64,000 nucleotides of DNA from Lachnospiraceae bacterium (GTDB taxonomy: Bacteria; Bacillota; Clostridia; Lachnospirales; Lachnospiraceae). The notes under the pieces are model-generated. The model was not told where the DNA came from. It saw nothing but the letters and a program-made list of their open reading frames with translations, and did no database searches. Shown piece by piece: positions 1 to 10,723 of this stretch. The first letter of the stretch is position 1. Every line of letters starts with the position of its first letter. Both the position numbers and the translations under genes were made by a program. The stretch lies in assembly GCA_024698145.1 (NCBI GenBank), contig JAILRO010000047.1, forward strand, positions 27,162 through 91,161, written 5' to 3'.

Positions 1-269
1 ATAAGGGCATCAATATGAGAAATTAATTCATCCGTCGAATACGAATCCTTATTCTCTAACCTCTTTCTAATCACATCAGAAAAAGATACCGCCTGCTGTT
101 GGTATAGTTCATCTATGCCCTCATCATTAATTGTGGCAAAAACCTGATATGCAACCATTATAAGCGTCAATGCCAATATCATAACAACCGTCATCACAAG
201 CACAACAACTATCATCGCCGCACCGCGGTTTCTACTCATATTAAGTTGTTGTTTCTTACAGGTATTCAT
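1..269 (-). CDS. PilX-like type IV pilus assembly/minor pilin protein, 3' part outside window
   Basis: Only the first 89 codons are in the window. The ATG at 269 follows a GGGAGG ribosome site eight bases upstream. The product starts with a short basic, Cys-containing leader, then RNRGAAMIVVVLVMTV and one long hydrophobic helix (about residues 17-43), then a soluble start with an acidic helix. This leader-plus-helix layout with RGAA resembles the PilX N-terminal region of minor pilins, whose members are inner-membrane or pilus-tip components. It lies 81 bp downstream of the giant prepilin-like gene on the same strand, so the two are probably co-transcribed in a pilus operon that continues off the left edge. 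The family call is by pattern only. Confidence 0.6.
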   Translation of the reverse strand, partial: MNTCKKQQLNMSRNRGAAMIVVVLVMTVVMILALTLIMVAYQVFATINDEGIDELYQQQAVSFSDVIRKRLENKDSYSTDELISHIDAL

Positions 270-349
270 GATATTTGCCTCCCATTTCACACAGATCATG
301 TAGTAGCGTATTCTTCATAGCCTACATTCAATCAGAATTATCTTTTATA

Positions 350-3300
350 TCAAGGTATTGATACTCTACTTGTTCCTCTTACAAACGGGTAACCTTCTTT
401 AGCATCATAGAAAGCTCTCTCTAAGAAATATTTCTCATTGCCTACGCCGTTTGTATAATCAATCGTAACACCGGCTGTCGTCTTGTATGTATCAAACAAA
501 GCCTTGGTAAGTTCTAATTCCTCATACACAAATCCATCTGTGCATCCCGCAGCAGAACCTTCAGCACACGCTCCTGCATACCATATACACACATTAAGAT
601 TAGTATATTTTGAAAGATCAACTGACGCATCAACATTTAATGTGACGTTTATCTCTTTCGCCTGGTTAACTGTAAGCTTAATATATTGGTCAGGTGTCAT
701 TCTTGTAAGAATCACTTCCTGATCAAAGCCATCTATAGGGGTTACAGGTGTTCCTGTTAAAGCCACACAGAAGCACTGCTCACATACTGGTTTGTAACCT
801 GCATTTGTTTTAAATGAAACCTTGCCACTAAAGGTCACATTATTTCCCGAAATGCCGGCAGAAGCGTTCTCTACTTTAACGTTACGCATTTCGTTAGGTA
901 CTGCCTGTGTATAACTTGGCATATAAACCTTCTTGGTTATCATCTCACTTACAAAATCCGCTTCTCCACCGGTTCCCTTAATTACAGCATATGCTTTAAG
1001 AGTTGATAATTTTCCTCCGGTTGTCTGGTTCCTTCCACGAAGCACGCTGTACGGAATCGTAATTGCATACTTGGTAGTCCTAGGATACGACGTTCCACCA
1101 TTAAGTTTGATATTCTCAATTGTACAACCTTCAAGAGTAACCACTATTTCGGCATTCTCATCATAATCTTCAGGATTATCAAGTCTTACAAACTGTCCCT
1201 CGTCTCCGAGAAGCAATATTGAAAGTTCCGGTTTTTTGAGACTTTCAGATACTTTAACCAATACAGGTTCGGTATAAGCAGTATCATCTGTCATATTCTT
1301 ATCTTTAACTCTGACAAGTGCAACATAATTGTGATTATCCCAATCATACGTCTTGTTACCTATCGGTCTGACAAGATAAGAATCTTTCATCTCTACAACA
1401 TCCGAAACAAATGGCGTCGCACCCTGAAGTGATGCTACCGTCGGTGTATCAGACTTTGAAACCTCATAAATCTTGACATCAACGTCACATACATTTGACT
1501 TGTCATAGAAATCTTTATCAATATTCCAGCTTATTACCTTAACATCACCATCCGAAACCTTAATAAATGATCCATCGTCAAACGCCTTAAGTCCGGATAT
1601 TGTATCTTCCAACTCCCTATAGAGTACATACTTGTCGTAATCATTGGTTTTGTCCGTCAATGTCTGATATCTCTTATCTGCAAGCGGTGTAACGTAATAG
1701 TATTTCACATCCGTTCCACTCTTATCAATAAGGACACCCTTCTCTCTTGCATCAACATAATTGTCCTTGTCAGTATCATAAGCAAGCGCCTTTGCCTCTT
1801 CCTCTGTGATTTCAAAATACTGACGTACAAATCCATTCTTGTCGGCATTGCTGTAGGCACACTTTGAATACCAAACCGCAAAATGGAAGTCATGATAGCC
1901 ACTTACATCATCAATAGTTTCCGTCACAAACTTCTCTGTTTTGTATCCTGTGTTAACATTACCGCTATCCATCTTAATATCGTCACTTAACAAAAGTGTT
2001 ACCTGCTGGTCCTTATCATCAAGAGCATAAATCTCATATCTGTAATACTGATCTATGTCTCCATGCGAGTTGTATCTTATTCTACCCTTAAATGTTAACT
2101 TATTATTACCATCAAGAGCAAAACAACCATCAGAAGTAACGTTATTAGAATCCTTATAGGTATCGCAATCCACAGCAAGATTAACTTTTGTATTACCCGA
2201 AAGATTAGTCTGTAATACAATATTGCTGTTACTTAACGAACCCGTTGCAGAATCATAGAAACCATCTGCAATAGCCTTATAAGTATATTTTGCCGAACCA
2301 CTGTTAACCTTACATGCATAAGGAAGTACATTACCCACCTTATCCGTGCTGTTAACATCTATCGTGTACTTATTATTTATTCTAATCCCAGCTCCGGTTC
2401 CTTCATAATCTTCACGATTAAGAAGTCGTGCATACCACAAAGGCTCTCTGCCCATACATACAAGTTCAATATGCGGTGTGTTAAGTTTAACCGAATGGAA
2501 ATAATATGTTGGCTTTGAAGCATCAACCGATACATCCGTTATAAATCCTGTACTACGTGTTTTGTGCTCTGCCCATTTACGGTTAGTTTCGACGTAATTA
2601 TATACATCGCCCTGACCTGAAGCAGCATACCAGCAGTCAATTCCAAACGATTCGTATTTCGTAAGATCTGCACCGCTTTGTGAGGAATAGTATCCTATCT
2701 CAACAGGTACGCTCTCTCCAACATTTACCGCATATTCATCCATTGCGATAGTTTCATGCCATGTAATATCGTTATTCTCCGCATCTTTGCCCTTAACCAC
2801 GCCATAGAGTTCAACTCTGAAAACCTGTGGAACATTAGGTGTTATATCCGTGTTGTTCCATTTATCAAAATACGTATAACTTAAAGTTCCACTGTATGTC
2901 GGTTTGTCACTGTCTAAATGACTTTCCTTCGCCTGTAATTCGTATGCCATATTCTTGGCTGTCGCATTCTTAGGTATATAAACCATCATGCTGTTAACAT
3001 CGGCCTCCAAACAGCCCTCTGCCTTTGCATAACAGTATATAATCTCACCCTCTTTGCCGAGAGCAATATCTGTAGCCGGCACCGCATTTTGCATAATCTT
3101 ATCTTCGTAAGTAGCATCATCGGTAAATACTATATTATCCTTTGTAAGTTTAACTGTCTTGGAAATGGTCGTTGTATTGTCCTTATAGATATACACACCC
3201 ACTTCAAAATCAGCGTTGTTAACAAAGTCTTTGAAATCATCCGGATTAAGAAGATGCAACATCCATTTATCAGAATAAGATACAATCTCAAACTTAGGCT

Positions 3301-6300
3301 GTGGAAGCTTCGGCTCTAATGCAATATAACTCTTAATGCTTTCAGTATCCATAATCTCGCTGTAATAGTCATCAGCATTTGCTTTCTTCGAAGCTCTTGC
3401 ATCCCTTACGCGAACAACCGCATAGTACTTATTACCGGACGTCATAACATAATCATCAGGCACATTGAATAGTATTGTGGTTCCATAAGCCTTAGTATTC
3501 TCTGTACGCACACGATTGTTGCTCTCATACTCACCAAGCTTATCTTTGTCAAATGTCTCACTAATTGGAAGTTCAACATACCTTATTTCAACATCAAACT
3601 CTGTTGCCGTAGGAACATCGCTACCATCCGGAACAACTTCCCAGGACACACTGTATTTGCCCGATGTTTTGCTCTTTGTAACATCGACGTTCTTGATCTT
3701 ATCCGGTGTTTCATCCTGCTCGGCAATTCTCTTATCAATATATTTAATAAAATCACTGTCAAGTTTGAAATAATCAAGATCATACTCATCTGCCACCGGT
3801 GTTCTTGAACTATCAAGCTTATCATCAAGGTTTGCACCATTGTGATGATTTACCGCTATTGTCTTATAAGACTCATATTTCTTAGCTCTATCAAGATAGA
3901 AATGATTGAGTAACTTATTACTGTAAGGAGTAGCATTCTTATCCTCGGAAAACTTGTGCATTACCGGATATTTGAATACCCCATCAACAGTACTTATGTA
4001 GAAATCATCACCAACTATCCACGCATTTTTCTTGTTAAGCTTTGTAACATCATATCCATCCGGTTCCTTGACAATTGCATACTTTCCATCATCATATGTA
4101 ACAGTTATCAATCTGCTCGACTTAATATGTTTGCTAATCTTATCAACCTTATCAATGTATTTCTTGGAACTAATCTTTTCAGGTGATACAGGCTCTGCAT
4201 TAGCTATAAATGCATCAACTAACGAAGCAACACCCTTGATGTCTGTTGACACATTATTATTAACTCTTGCACGGAAACCGTCCGAACCGATAAGACCTGC
4301 CAGGTTACTGTATTGGAACGAATACTCATCCATGTAGTAATTATCGCCATATACCCTGTAAGGCTCTTCATTAAGTTCATACGAATCAGTTTTATAGTAA
4401 GCTATAGCTCCGCCTCTAAATGTATAATTACCGGAAGATTCATCATATCCCTGCATACGAACACTGAAGCAGTTCTTAACTGCTGTATATCCGATTTTGG
4501 GTGCACCTGCAGCGTATGGATCTCTACCTGAAAGAATTCCTCCATTCTTACCTGTATAGTATTCGTTAGTTTTTGCTCCCTGTGCACTTATTATATTTGA
4601 AGAATAATTACGACATTTATCTATGTTGACAAATATACTGTTAACAGTCTGTTTAACCTGGTTGCCTTCATTAGCATAACATCCGATTGTACCAAGTATT
4701 CCGGCACTCTTTGAATGCGCATATACACTCGCATTGTGACCGTTAATACAGTCCTTGATATTAACAACATAGAGCTTCATTATCTCCGGAGCTGAAATCT
4801 CACCTACAATTCCTCCGACATCATTAGCTGTATCATTACCGTATCGGCTTACAATCTTATTAGTGTAACTGTCAAATCCAAGTGCCGGCATTCCGACAAC
4901 ACCCTGGTTAACACAATGATATACATCATTGGTCTGACCTGACTTAAGTTCTGTATAATGAGACACAATTCCTCCGGCAGTACCACTGAATCCACCACCG
5001 TAGTTATTGGTATAACCGGCCATTAATTTTCCGTAATTGTAGCAATATCCGACATTTCCACCGTTACCCTTAACACGGCATATCACACCACCAACATTGT
5101 TACCAAAATAATTAACAACAGTTCCCACGTTAACACATTTCTCGATTGTCCAACCCGGATTGGTTAAGTTGTTCTGTGTTCCGACAACGCCGCCTACATA
5201 ATAGAAATTATGATTGTAATTCTTGTTATGCACCTGTCCATGATCATTCATTACCGAGTCATCATCCGGTATAAATGATAGTTCCGTTCTTACATATGCA
5301 AAATTGATATTATGATTAAATTGTTTGCCATCAGAAGCATTCTCGCCCACAACACCGCCGGTTGCGATGTATTTTACCTTTGGAAGATAATTCTCAACAA
5401 CCCATCTTCCGCTTGCACAGTTCTTAATAGTACCCGTAGAGGCATTGTAACCCGCAATACCACCGATACAGCCGACACCTTTGTTCATCGTAAGAATGAA
5501 ATCATTATCGCTTATATCGTATTCACTCTTTGACAAAGCATTCTTGTAATTATCCTTATCATCAGGAATATATCCGCACAATTTCTTAACGTCAGCTTTG
5601 AACCGTCCTGTCTTATCATTGATAACCAGCTTGTTAAGTTTCTTCTGTGCTGCCATAACTTTGTCTGTGTCATCAAGTGATACATCTGACAAAGAATCCA
5701 TTATCTGTCCTGCAAGCTGCATATCATCTTTGTCATCTATTACAGCAAACGTATTATCCTTTTCATAGAAATCCTTATCTGTATATCCACTATTCTTAAC
5801 GGTACCCTTGTTAACTGCGGCAATACCGCCTGCCATACCGTTAACAACCTTGATACTACTCTGACGAACACGCTCTGATTTGTTATTGCTCAAACATGTT
5901 ATGTAACATTTATCCACTGTTGAACCAACATTGTTAATAGCGCAGATTCCACCAACATAAGAACACTTTGTAATTTTAGTATTCTCATCTGCACTTTCAA
6001 GGAAACTTCCTGTTCCTATAACATCAAATGTAGCTCCTACAATATAGCATGACTCTATCTTGCCGTTGTTCATGCCGTTACCGTTTCTTGCAACAATACC
6101 TCCCACTGACATATCGGCAAAACTTCTTACTTTCTTGGTTATATCACCACCAAAGTAACATTTTCTAACTTCGCCTAAGTTCTCACCGACAACGCCACCT
6201 ACCGTATTGGCCTGCCCTTTATCAACAAAATCAAATGTTACGGTAACATTCTTAACAACCGCTTTGTTGGTACCTACTGCACCACCGATAACAAGCTTTG

Positions 6301-9058
6301 TTTTATTGGAACTGTAATTAAGATACTTGCCGGCTCTTCCTTTGTTGACAACACCATCATTCTCTCCGACAAGGAAGCCGAAAGTTTCCATATCATTACC
6401 GGTTATCTTAACGCAATCATCATTGCCTACCGAATTCGATACTGCACACAAACAATCGTATAAAACTGCATCCTCATGATTAACTGCTGTTATCGAACCT
6501 GCAACCGACATATTCCCGGAAATCTTAGGAATTAAAGTTTCACCGTTATCTACAACACGTTCCAGACTGCATTTATCAACGTATCCATGATTCTCCGCAA
6601 CTATACCTGCGGATACACCGGCAGACGCTTTAGGACTACCATAAGAAGTACATGAAGCTATTCTACTGTACTTACAGTTGACACCAACGATTCCTCCGAC
6701 ATAATCTTCACCTTTCGTATCTCCGTAATTGACACAGTTAATAAGACAAAGATATGCATTTCCATCAGGAACGTTGTTGTCCCCGTCTTTGTCATGTCCG
6801 TTATATTCATCGGCAGCGGGAACATCCATATAAATATTACCCGCAATACCACCTGTAAATGTAGTGCCTTCTACTTTTGCTTTGTTAACAACCGAATAAG
6901 TATTATTACTGTCTCCTATTCCCGGATGAGTAGAAGCAGCATCATATTGTCGGTATACGTAACCAAACACACCACCAACACCATACGAATAGTAATCGAT
7001 GTTAGTCTTGTTATTGGTATCTGCTGTATCAGAGTACAACTGCTTTCTGAGAGTCTTATCATTTGCCGACGGAGCGTCTTTGTAATTATTATCATCACCC
7101 TCTACGCTTCCTTTGACATTACCTTCTACATACAGTTTGTCAAATGTAGCGTCCTCGCCAAGAAATACCGTGCCTGCAACCATGCCGACTCCGGATGCAT
7201 AGCGTTGGTTAACACCTGCACTTCCGGGACCAAGCTTATTCTCCTTTTCCTCGCCGCTGTCATCAAGATTACAGAAAACATCCGCCTCTATCGCACTATC
7301 TTTATCAAACGAAACCTCTGCAATTCCGCCTTCACTTCTACCACATAAGATTCCTGCCGCCTGAACAGCGTCCGAATATATCGATACATCCGGATTATTG
7401 CCTGTTATATTTTTGTAATTCTTTCCGGACAAAACTTTGCTTTGCGCCTTAACAAACGAGATTCCCTTAATCGAGCCCTTGTTAATACCAATCATACCAT
7501 TAACAAAGGATTGGTTAACCGGTGACGCATCATATTCTCCCAACGCATTGCGCACGTATCTAACACTACTGTCGTTGCCTATTACAAGATTACTGATTTT
7601 CTTTCCATTCGATTCAAGCGCACAATCCTTGCCAAGTGATGGAATCATCGGAAATCCTGTAATAGTTGTGTCAAGACTGTCATAGGCCATTCCTGCTGCA
7701 GGATTTGAATTAAGACTTGAATAAATGATTCCGTCTGCCCAATCAAGATTATCGATTATCTTATATGTGTGTACCAGACCATTAACATCACTATACTGTT
7801 CTGTATATCTTATATTGGATAAATGTCTTATTTTAGCAACTTCGTATGTATCAGCCGGCACACTGTCATCACTTGTTGCAAAAAGCGAATTTTCCACATT
7901 TGAATCAAGCGAACCTCCGGTCGCATACTCAACAACAGCATCTTTAGGTTCTACCGATACGTTGGCATATATATCCATAGGACTGACGCCAATAAGCCTT
8001 GTAATACTGTAGCTTACCTTATCAGTTCTTCCGTTAACGTCTATTTCATCCATCAATGCATACGACTGCGAAGTATTAACAGCATCAAGCGTCAATGCTA
8101 ATTCATTCACTTCTTCTCCATGTGCATCTGTTCCCGAATTATAAGACATAACAAATGCATATTTGCCGAGTTTGACACCATTTTCATCAAAAACATCTGT
8201 CTCTATACGCTTTGGAGTATTGACAGGAACATCACTAACCATGCTTCTGTCAACTGCAAAGGAACAAAGCTTATCTCCTGTTTTATTATGAAGTTCAATA
8301 TTAAAACTCGTATCTATGTCATTATTAACAGAAGTACTGTTCATCGTAAGATACAGTTTTTCTTCGTTGTGAAGCTGCAAACTCTTGACTTTTAACTCTT
8401 TCATGTCATTAAGTTTAACAACATTGACCTGATCGGAATTATAATATCCCACCGTATATTTCTCACGGTAGGCCGCCTGTCTGTGGGCATCATTTATAGT
8501 AAACATACCTCTTTCCACACTCTCCGCATCAGAGTATTGGAGCGAAGTTTCCCAGCCGCTGTAGAAAGCAGAATATACCTTCTTGGCAGTAATATCAAAC
8601 TCTACAACAATGGAACCATTTAACTGTTCCTTATCACTAATATATGTTTCGAGTATATCGTACAAAAAGTTTGAAGACGTTCCGTATGCGCCCTTCTTAA
8701 CAGTAAGATATCCATACTTATGCTCAATACCTTCGTTATCTATCTTGGTAGTAATCCCGTATGCTGTCTTGCTAAGACCAGACTCACCGGATTGAGCAAA
8801 ATGTCCTCCATAGGTATCCATTGACTTCTCAATCTGATTCATATACTCATCAAGAACACCTCTGCTTTCAGCAGCAGATAGTGCCGACTGTGCAGCCATA
8901 TATACGGTTCTTGCTTTTTCTTCACTGCTTATGTATTCATAATGCTCTATCCAACCGGTTATTCCCCAGATAGCTGCACTCATCATAATTCCAATAATAA
9001 CCAAAACCGCTATCATCTCAACAAGTGTAAAACCGGTATTTATCTTCTTACGATTCAT
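350..9058 (-). CDS. Giant type IV prepilin-like surface protein with GLUG-type repeats
   Basis: The product has 2902 residues. The N-terminus is a textbook class III prepilin signal: MNRKKINTG, then FTLVEMIAVLVIIGIM, with cleavage expected after Gly9 and Glu at mature position +5, followed by a hydrophobic helix to about residue 35. Residues about 40-500 are mixed alpha/beta. Residues about 515-1460 hold at least a dozen GLUG-like repeats (VGGIVGVN, TGGVVGEN, VGGICAIN, AGGIAAVN), a pattern known from beta-helical surface proteins and IgA-protease-type proteins. From about 1785 on there are two fibronectin III-like stretches and three copies of a two-part beta module. Known pseudopilins are usually 120-250 residues. 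The protein is probably processed by a prepilin peptidase and could be a pilus-tip adhesin; that role is inference. Start: ATG after a GGGGTGG site. Confidence 0.8.
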   Translation of the reverse strand: MNRKKINTGFTLVEMIAVLVIIGIMMSAAIWGITGWIEHYEYISSEEKARTVYMAAQSALSAAESRGVLDEYMNQIEKSMDTYGGHFAQSGESGLSKTAYGITTKIDNEGIEHKYGYLTVKKGAYGTSSNFLYDILETYISDKEQLNGSIVVEFDITAKKVYSAFYSGWETSLQYSDAESVERGMFTINDAHRQAAYREKYTVGYYNSDQVNVVKLNDMKELKVKSLQLHNEEKLYLTMNSTSVNNDIDTSFNIELHNKTGDKLCSFAVDRSMVSDVPVNTPKRIETDVFDENGVKLGKYAFVMSYNSGTDAHGEEVNELALTLDAVNTSQSYALMDEIDVNGRTDKVSYSITRLIGVSPMDIYANVSVEPKDAVVEYATGGSLDSNVENSLFATSDDSVPADTYEVAKIRHLSNIRYTEQYSDVNGLVHTYKIIDNLDWADGIIYSSLNSNPAAGMAYDSLDTTITGFPMIPSLGKDCALESNGKKISNLVIGNDSSVRYVRNALGEYDASPVNQSFVNGMIGINKGSIKGISFVKAQSKVLSGKNYKNITGNNPDVSIYSDAVQAAGILCGRSEGGIAEVSFDKDSAIEADVFCNLDDSGEEKENKLGPGSAGVNQRYASGVGMVAGTVFLGEDATFDKLYVEGNVKGSVEGDDNNYKDAPSANDKTLRKQLYSDTADTNNKTNIDYYSYGVGGVFGYVYRQYDAASTHPGIGDSNNTYSVVNKAKVEGTTFTGGIAGNIYMDVPAADEYNGHDKDGDNNVPDGNAYLCLINCVNYGDTKGEDYVGGIVGVNCKYSRIASCTSYGSPKASAGVSAGIVAENHGYVDKCSLERVVDNGETLIPKISGNMSVAGSITAVNHEDAVLYDCLCAVSNSVGNDDCVKITGNDMETFGFLVGENDGVVNKGRAGKYLNYSSNKTKLVIGGAVGTNKAVVKNVTVTFDFVDKGQANTVGGVVGENLGEVRKCYFGGDITKKVRSFADMSVGGIVARNGNGMNNGKIESCYIVGATFDVIGTGSFLESADENTKITKCSYVGGICAINNVGSTVDKCYITCLSNNKSERVRQSSIKVVNGMAGGIAAVNKGTVKNSGYTDKDFYEKDNTFAVIDDKDDMQLAGQIMDSLSDVSLDDTDKVMAAQKKLNKLVINDKTGRFKADVKKLCGYIPDDKDNYKNALSKSEYDISDNDFILTMNKGVGCIGGIAGYNASTGTIKNCASGRWVVENYLPKVKYIATGGVVGENASDGKQFNHNINFAYVRTELSFIPDDDSVMNDHGQVHNKNYNHNFYYVGGVVGTQNNLTNPGWTIEKCVNVGTVVNYFGNNVGGVICRVKGNGGNVGYCYNYGKLMAGYTNNYGGGFSGTAGGIVSHYTELKSGQTNDVYHCVNQGVVGMPALGFDSYTNKIVSRYGNDTANDVGGIVGEISAPEIMKLYVVNIKDCINGHNASVYAHSKSAGILGTIGCYANEGNQVKQTVNSIFVNIDKCRNYSSNIISAQGAKTNEYYTGKNGGILSGRDPYAAGAPKIGYTAVKNCFSVRMQGYDESSGNYTFRGGAIAYYKTDSYELNEEPYRVYGDNYYMDEYSFQYSNLAGLIGSDGFRARVNNNVSTDIKGVASLVDAFIANAEPVSPEKISSKKYIDKVDKISKHIKSSRLITVTYDDGKYAIVKEPDGYDVTKLNKKNAWIVGDDFYISTVDGVFKYPVMHKFSEDKNATPYSNKLLNHFYLDRAKKYESYKTIAVNHHNGANLDDKLDSSRTPVADEYDLDYFKLDSDFIKYIDKRIAEQDETPDKIKNVDVTKSKTSGKYSVSWEVVPDGSDVPTATEFDVEIRYVELPISETFDKDKLGEYESNNRVRTENTKAYGTTILFNVPDDYVMTSGNKYYAVVRVRDARASKKANADDYYSEIMDTESIKSYIALEPKLPQPKFEIVSYSDKWMLHLLNPDDFKDFVNNADFEVGVYIYKDNTTTISKTVKLTKDNIVFTDDATYEDKIMQNAVPATDIALGKEGEIIYCYAKAEGCLEADVNSMMVYIPKNATAKNMAYELQAKESHLDSDKPTYSGTLSYTYFDKWNNTDITPNVPQVFRVELYGVVKGKDAENNDITWHETIAMDEYAVNVGESVPVEIGYYSSQSGADLTKYESFGIDCWYAASGQGDVYNYVETNRKWAEHKTRSTGFITDVSVDASKPTYYFHSVKLNTPHIELVCMGREPLWYARLLNREDYEGTGAGIRINNKYTIDVNSTDKVGNVLPYACKVNSGSAKYTYKAIADGFYDSATGSLSNSNIVLQTNLSGNTKVNLAVDCDTYKDSNNVTSDGCFALDGNNKLTFKGRIRYNSHGDIDQYYRYEIYALDDKDQQVTLLLSDDIKMDSGNVNTGYKTEKFVTETIDDVSGYHDFHFAVWYSKCAYSNADKNGFVRQYFEITEEEAKALAYDTDKDNYVDAREKGVLIDKSGTDVKYYYVTPLADKRYQTLTDKTNDYDKYVLYRELEDTISGLKAFDDGSFIKVSDGDVKVISWNIDKDFYDKSNVCDVDVKIYEVSKSDTPTVASLQGATPFVSDVVEMKDSYLVRPIGNKTYDWDNHNYVALVRVKDKNMTDDTAYTEPVLVKVSESLKKPELSILLLGDEGQFVRLDNPEDYDENAEIVVTLEGCTIENIKLNGGTSYPRTTKYAITIPYSVLRGRNQTTGGKLSTLKAYAVIKGTGGEADFVSEMITKKVYMPSYTQAVPNEMRNVKVENASAGISGNNVTFSGKVSFKTNAGYKPVCEQCFCVALTGTPVTPIDGFDQEVILTRMTPDQYIKLTVNQAKEINVTLNVDASVDLSKYTNLNVCIWYAGACAEGSAAGCTDGFVYEELELTKALFDTYKTTAGVTIDYTNGVGNEKYFLERAFYDAKEGYPFVRGTSRVSIP

Positions 9059-9148
9059 AATATTACCACCCCAAATACTTTAAATTCGCAAAAATAACAT
9101 AATCATCTGTATTTTATATCGGTTAATTAACTATAAAAATATATATGC

Positions 9149-9181
9149 AAAAAAGCCAGATATATATTATATATATCCGAC
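9149..9181 (-). terminator. Rho-independent terminator downstream of rho
   Basis: On the minus strand a long A/T-rich inverted repeat (GTCGGATATATAT pairing with ATATATATCTGGC, G-U wobbles at the base) is followed directly by six T. It lies 70 bp after the rho stop codon. It would separate rho from the pilin-like genes. Confidence 0.7.
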
Positions 9182-9252
9182 TTTATTGTACATCTTATAA
9201 TTAGATTGTGCAACAATACCCTGTTGGAATCATATTCCATATTAATATATTG

Positions 9253-10617
9253 TCATTTTCTAAGTAAAGAACGTTTCATTAATTCGATAAACTCGTTATT
9301 ATCCTTAGTTCTTACGAACAGTTTGAGAATCTCTTCAATTCGTTCTTCCGCCCTGTTGCCGTTAAATTCCCTAGACATTGCATTGACTATTTCCTTCTCG
9401 ACAGGAGTAAGTAAAAGGTCATCACGTCTTGTACCCGATTTTGCTATATCTATTGCCGGGAATATTCTCCTTTCGGATAGTCTTCTATCAAGAACGAGTT
9501 CCATGTTACCGGTACCCTTAAACTCCTCAAATACAACATCATCCATCTTTGAACCTGTTTCAACAAGAGCAGTTGCAAGCACCGTAAGAGATCCGCCCTC
9601 TCTCATATTTCGTGCAGCACCAAAGAACTTCTTAGGCATGTGCAGCGCAGCGGGATCCAAACCACCAGTAAGTGTACGACCACTCGGTGGAACAGTAAGG
9701 TTATATGCTCTTGCAAGTCTTGTAATAGAATCAAGAAGAATAACAACATCCTCCTTGTGCTCGACAAGACGTTTTGCTCTCTCTAATACCATTTCCGCAA
9801 CACGTTTGTGATGTTCCGGAAGTTCATCAAAGGTTGAATATATTACTTCTACATTAGGACCTTCTATAGTTTCTCTTATGTCAGTAACCTCCTCCGGTCT
9901 TTCATCGATAAGCAAAACTATAAGATGCATGTCTCTGTATTTTCTGCTAATACTTACTGCAATCTGTTTGAGCAAAGTAGTCTTACCTGCCTTTGGTGGA
10001 GCAACAATCATACCACGTTGTCCTTTACCAATCGGTGCAAGCAAGTCCATTATTCTCATAGATACTGTTTTGGAATGCTCATTTTCAAGTTTTATTCTTT
10101 CATCCGGGAAAATTGGTGTAAGGTCTTCAAAGTTCTTTCTGCTCATAGCCTCCTCAACAGAATACCCGTTAATTGTTTTTATATATAGGAGAGCCGCAAA
10201 CTTCTCACGTTCTGTCTTAACCTTCTGATTACCAATAATAATATCACCGGTTTTTAAGTTAAACTTCTTAATCTGTGCAGGCGAAACGTATATATCGTTG
10301 TCACCGGGAAGATAATTCTCACATCTGATAAAGCCAAATCCATCAGGCATAACTTCCAATATACCATTGGCTTCTTTGCCACTATCAAGTTCAGAAACCG
10401 ATTGTTTGTCTGCTGTATTATCAGATTGTGCATTGTCCGATTGTGTTTTCTCGATTGTACGTGATTCTTCCTGCTCTTTTCTTCCGGCCTTCTGATGTCC
10501 CTTTACGGCATTTAACAAGTCAACAAGCTCGTTCTTCTTCATGCCTGAAATGCCTTTTATACCGAGCTCTTTCGCCGAATTCTTAAGCTCTGTAAGTGTC
10601 ATTTCTTCATAACTCAT
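9253..10617 (-). CDS. rho: Transcription termination factor Rho
   Basis: The product has 454 residues. Rho is a hexameric RNA-dependent ATPase that ends transcription. An N-terminal SAP-like Rho_N helix bundle (residues about 5-37, MTLTELKNSAKELGI) is followed by a polar linker (40-80), the cold-shock RNA-binding fold (about 84-150, GILEVMPDGFGFIR), Walker A APPKAGKTTLL (206-216) and Walker B LIVLLIDERPEEV. The Q-loop region and the C-terminal SRLARAYN and PPSGRTLTGG motifs are intact. The linker is short, as in most Firmicutes. The ATG at 10617 follows GGGGACTC. rpsO lies upstream and is separated by a terminator. Confidence 0.98.
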   Translation of the reverse strand: MSYEEMTLTELKNSAKELGIKGISGMKKNELVDLLNAVKGHQKAGRKEQEESRTIEKTQSDNAQSDNTADKQSVSELDSGKEANGILEVMPDGFGFIRCENYLPGDNDIYVSPAQIKKFNLKTGDIIIGNQKVKTEREKFAALLYIKTINGYSVEEAMSRKNFEDLTPIFPDERIKLENEHSKTVSMRIMDLLAPIGKGQRGMIVAPPKAGKTTLLKQIAVSISRKYRDMHLIVLLIDERPEEVTDIRETIEGPNVEVIYSTFDELPEHHKRVAEMVLERAKRLVEHKEDVVILLDSITRLARAYNLTVPPSGRTLTGGLDPAALHMPKKFFGAARNMREGGSLTVLATALVETGSKMDDVVFEEFKGTGNMELVLDRRLSERRIFPAIDIAKSGTRRDDLLLTPVEKEIVNAMSREFNGNRAEERIEEILKLFVRTKDNNEFIELMKRSLLRK

Positions 10618-10723
10618 ACACAGAGTCCCCTTTCTATTCTATGTTTTGATATATATAGTGAAAAATTAGAAAATAACTGATGGATTCGAAAATAAATGAT
10701 ACTCATAATCTTTGTTATGAATA

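Noticed and set aside
6794-7348. Plus-strand open frame of 184 codons
   Set aside because: It lies opposite the giant prepilin-like gene, has no ribosome site and its sequence is low-complexity Ile/Thr/Ser, so it is a shadow frame.
9206-9811. Plus-strand open frame of 201 codons
   Set aside because: It is antisense to the 3' half of rho and has no start signal; the conserved rho motifs are on the minus strand.
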